Below, one piece after another: positions 6,866 to 7,588 of a stretch of DNA of 7,588 nt (the stretch's first letter is position 1; every line of letters begins with the position of its first letter). Made by a program: the position numbers and the translations under genes. Under the pieces are notes generated by a model. It was given only the letters and a program-made list of their open reading frames with translations, was not told where the DNA came from and ran no database searches. Origin of the DNA: Bacillota bacterium (GTDB taxonomy: Bacteria; Bacillota; Clostridia; Christensenellales; CAG-138); contig JAEYLA010000176.1 of NCBI GenBank assembly GCA_023461495.1, positions 1 to 7,588 of the forward strand. Reading direction: 5' to 3'.

Positions 6866-6898
6866 ATACTCCGGCGAAGTATTGCCGGAGTATTTTTT
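6866..6898 (+). terminator. Strong intrinsic terminator of the liv operon, just upstream of gpr
   Basis: ATACTCCGGC (6866-6875) and GCCGGAGTAT (6884-6893) form a perfect 10-bp stem with an 8-nt loop, followed by TTTTT. It lies 233 bases after the livF stop but only 20 bases before the gpr start, so it most simply ends the liv transcript. Its position inside the presumed gpr leader is odd. Confidence 0.88.
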
Positions 6899-6905
6899 AT
6901 GTAAT

Positions 6906-6910
6906 GGGAG
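6906..6910 (+). promoter_or_regulatory. Ribosome binding site of gpr
   Basis: GGGAG lies 7 nt before the ATG at 6918, a good Shine-Dalgarno sequence that supports this start. Confidence 0.75.
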
Positions 6911-6917
6911 TTGCGGC

Positions 6918-7588
6918 ATGGACAATATCTATACGGATCTTGCGCGGGAAGCGCGGGAAATCAACCCCAGCATACCGGGGGTAGCGGAGCAGGATGAACA
7001 GCGGGACGATATTGAGATCTCCCGCATCGAGGTGCAGACGGCGGAGGCGTCGCGGGCGTTGGGCAAGCCCATAGGCCGCTATATCACGATCGAAGCGCCT
7101 TCGCTTGCGCAGCGGGACACGGAGGTATTCAAACAGGTATCGAAAATCGTATCGGAAGAACTTGTGCGCCTGCTGCCGGATGGGAGCATCAACGGCAGCA
7201 TCCTTGTGGTGGGCCTGGGCAATCGCTTCATTACGCCGGACGCGCTGGGGCCGCGCGTGGTGGAGAAAACGTTTGTCACAAGGCACATTACGCAGCATCT
7301 GCCGGACATCATCGGCGAGCCCATGCGCTCTGTCGCCGCTGTTTCCCCGGGCGTGCTTGGGACAACGGGTGTGGAGACGGTGGAAATGCTAAGAGGTCTT
7401 GTCGAGCGCGTGAAGCCCACGGCGGTTATCGCCATCGATGCGCTTGCCTCCCGGCGCGCCGCGCGCATCAGCACGGCGATCCAGATTACGGATACCGGCA
7501 TACAGCCGGGCTCGGGCGTGGGCAACGACGGCAGGCTGGGGCTGACGCAGGAATCGCTTGGGGTGCCGGTCGTCGCGATGGGCGTGCC
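6918..7588 (+). CDS. gpr: Germination protease GPR (spore protease), 5' part
   Basis: GPR is the MEROPS A25 endopeptidase that degrades the DNA-protecting small acid-soluble spore proteins when the spore germinates. It is made in the forespore as an inactive zymogen and activates itself by removing a short N-terminal propeptide. The first 224 residues are present and the gene runs off the window; full-length family members are usually about 320-370 aa. Family motifs: N-terminal YTDLAREARE (5-14), whose T-D-L-A-x-E resembles the SASP-type cleavage sequence used in autoprocessing; VVGLGNRFITPDALGP (97-112) with Asp108; AIDALASR (172-179) with Asp174; and TDTGIQPGSGVGN (191-203). Asp108 and Asp174 correspond to the two essential aspartates (127 and 193 in Bacillus megaterium). 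The reading frame is intact throughout. In well-known species it is transcribed by sigma-F/sigma-G; I find no clear promoter of that type here. Confidence 0.97.
   Translation, partial: MDNIYTDLAREAREINPSIPGVAEQDEQRDDIEISRIEVQTAEASRALGKPIGRYITIEAPSLAQRDTEVFKQVSKIVSEELVRLLPDGSINGSILVVGLGNRFITPDALGPRVVEKTFVTRHITQHLPDIIGEPMRSVAAVSPGVLGTTGVETVEMLRGLVERVKPTAVIAIDALASRRAARISTAIQITDTGIQPGSGVGNDGRLGLTQESLGVPVVAMGV

Larger units (their letters stand above)
6633..6917 (+). other. Intergenic region between livF and gpr
   Basis: This stretch of 285 bases holds no convincing gene. It contains about 78 bases with no recognised signal after livF (only a widely spaced AATTCC/GGAATT pair at 6647-6652 and 6682-6687), then the palindromic element at 6711-6852, then a terminator at 6866-6898 and the gpr ribosome binding site. 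An open frame of 76 codons (6674-6904) crosses the element and ends inside the terminator. It lacks a ribosome binding site and resembles no family I know, so I do not call it a gene. Confidence 0.7.

Noticed and set aside
6674..6904. 76-codon plus-strand frame across the palindromic element
   Set aside because: No ribosome binding site, no family resemblance, it reads through several palindromes and ends in the terminator. More likely a chance frame in a non-coding element.
1..7588. CRISPR array, tRNA or rRNA genes, transposase or phage genes
   Set aside because: No regularly spaced repeats, no tRNA-like cloverleaf or rRNA segment noticed, and every confident frame is accounted for by spoIVA, liv or gpr.

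Overview
The window comes from an endospore-forming member of the Firmicutes, most likely a GC-rich Clostridia lineage. Two sporulation-specific genes (spoIVA and gpr), a lipoprotein-type substrate-binding protein and strong AGGAGG-type ribosome binding sites all point to a Gram-positive spore former. Third codon positions are rich in G and C, which also explains the many long antisense open frames that are only shadows. I cannot name a genus from the sequence alone.

Layout, all genes on the + strand: (1) 33-1511, spoIVA, complete, encoding the ATPase that builds the basement layer of the spore coat, followed by a hairpin terminator. (2) 1512-1762, an intergenic region with a sigma-A-like promoter (TTGCGC-17-TATAAT), a weak CodY-like box and a 14-bp palindrome. 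(3) 1763-6632, a complete five-gene branched-chain/hydrophobic amino acid ABC importer operon: lipoprotein binding protein (livJ type), permeases livH and livM, ATPases livG and livF. A strong hairpin with a T-run lies between the binding-protein gene and livH, whereas livM/livG and livG/livF overlap by ATGA. (4) 6633-6917, an intergenic region with a 142-bp structured element that has palindromic terminal inverted repeats and looks like a MITE, then a perfect 10-bp-stem terminator. (5) 6918 to the window end, the first 224 codons of gpr, the germination protease that degrades small acid-soluble spore proteins.

How the genes work together: LivJ captures an amino acid outside the membrane and delivers it to the LivH-LivM channel, powered by LivG-LivF. 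SpoIVA acts in the mother cell on the forespore surface. GPR is made as a zymogen in the forespore and acts at germination. The transporter has no obvious mechanistic link to the two sporulation genes, which look like neighbours rather than partners.

I did not find a novel multi-gene system. The least-explained sequence is the palindromic element at 6711-6852 and the tight terminator/gpr start arrangement next to it.
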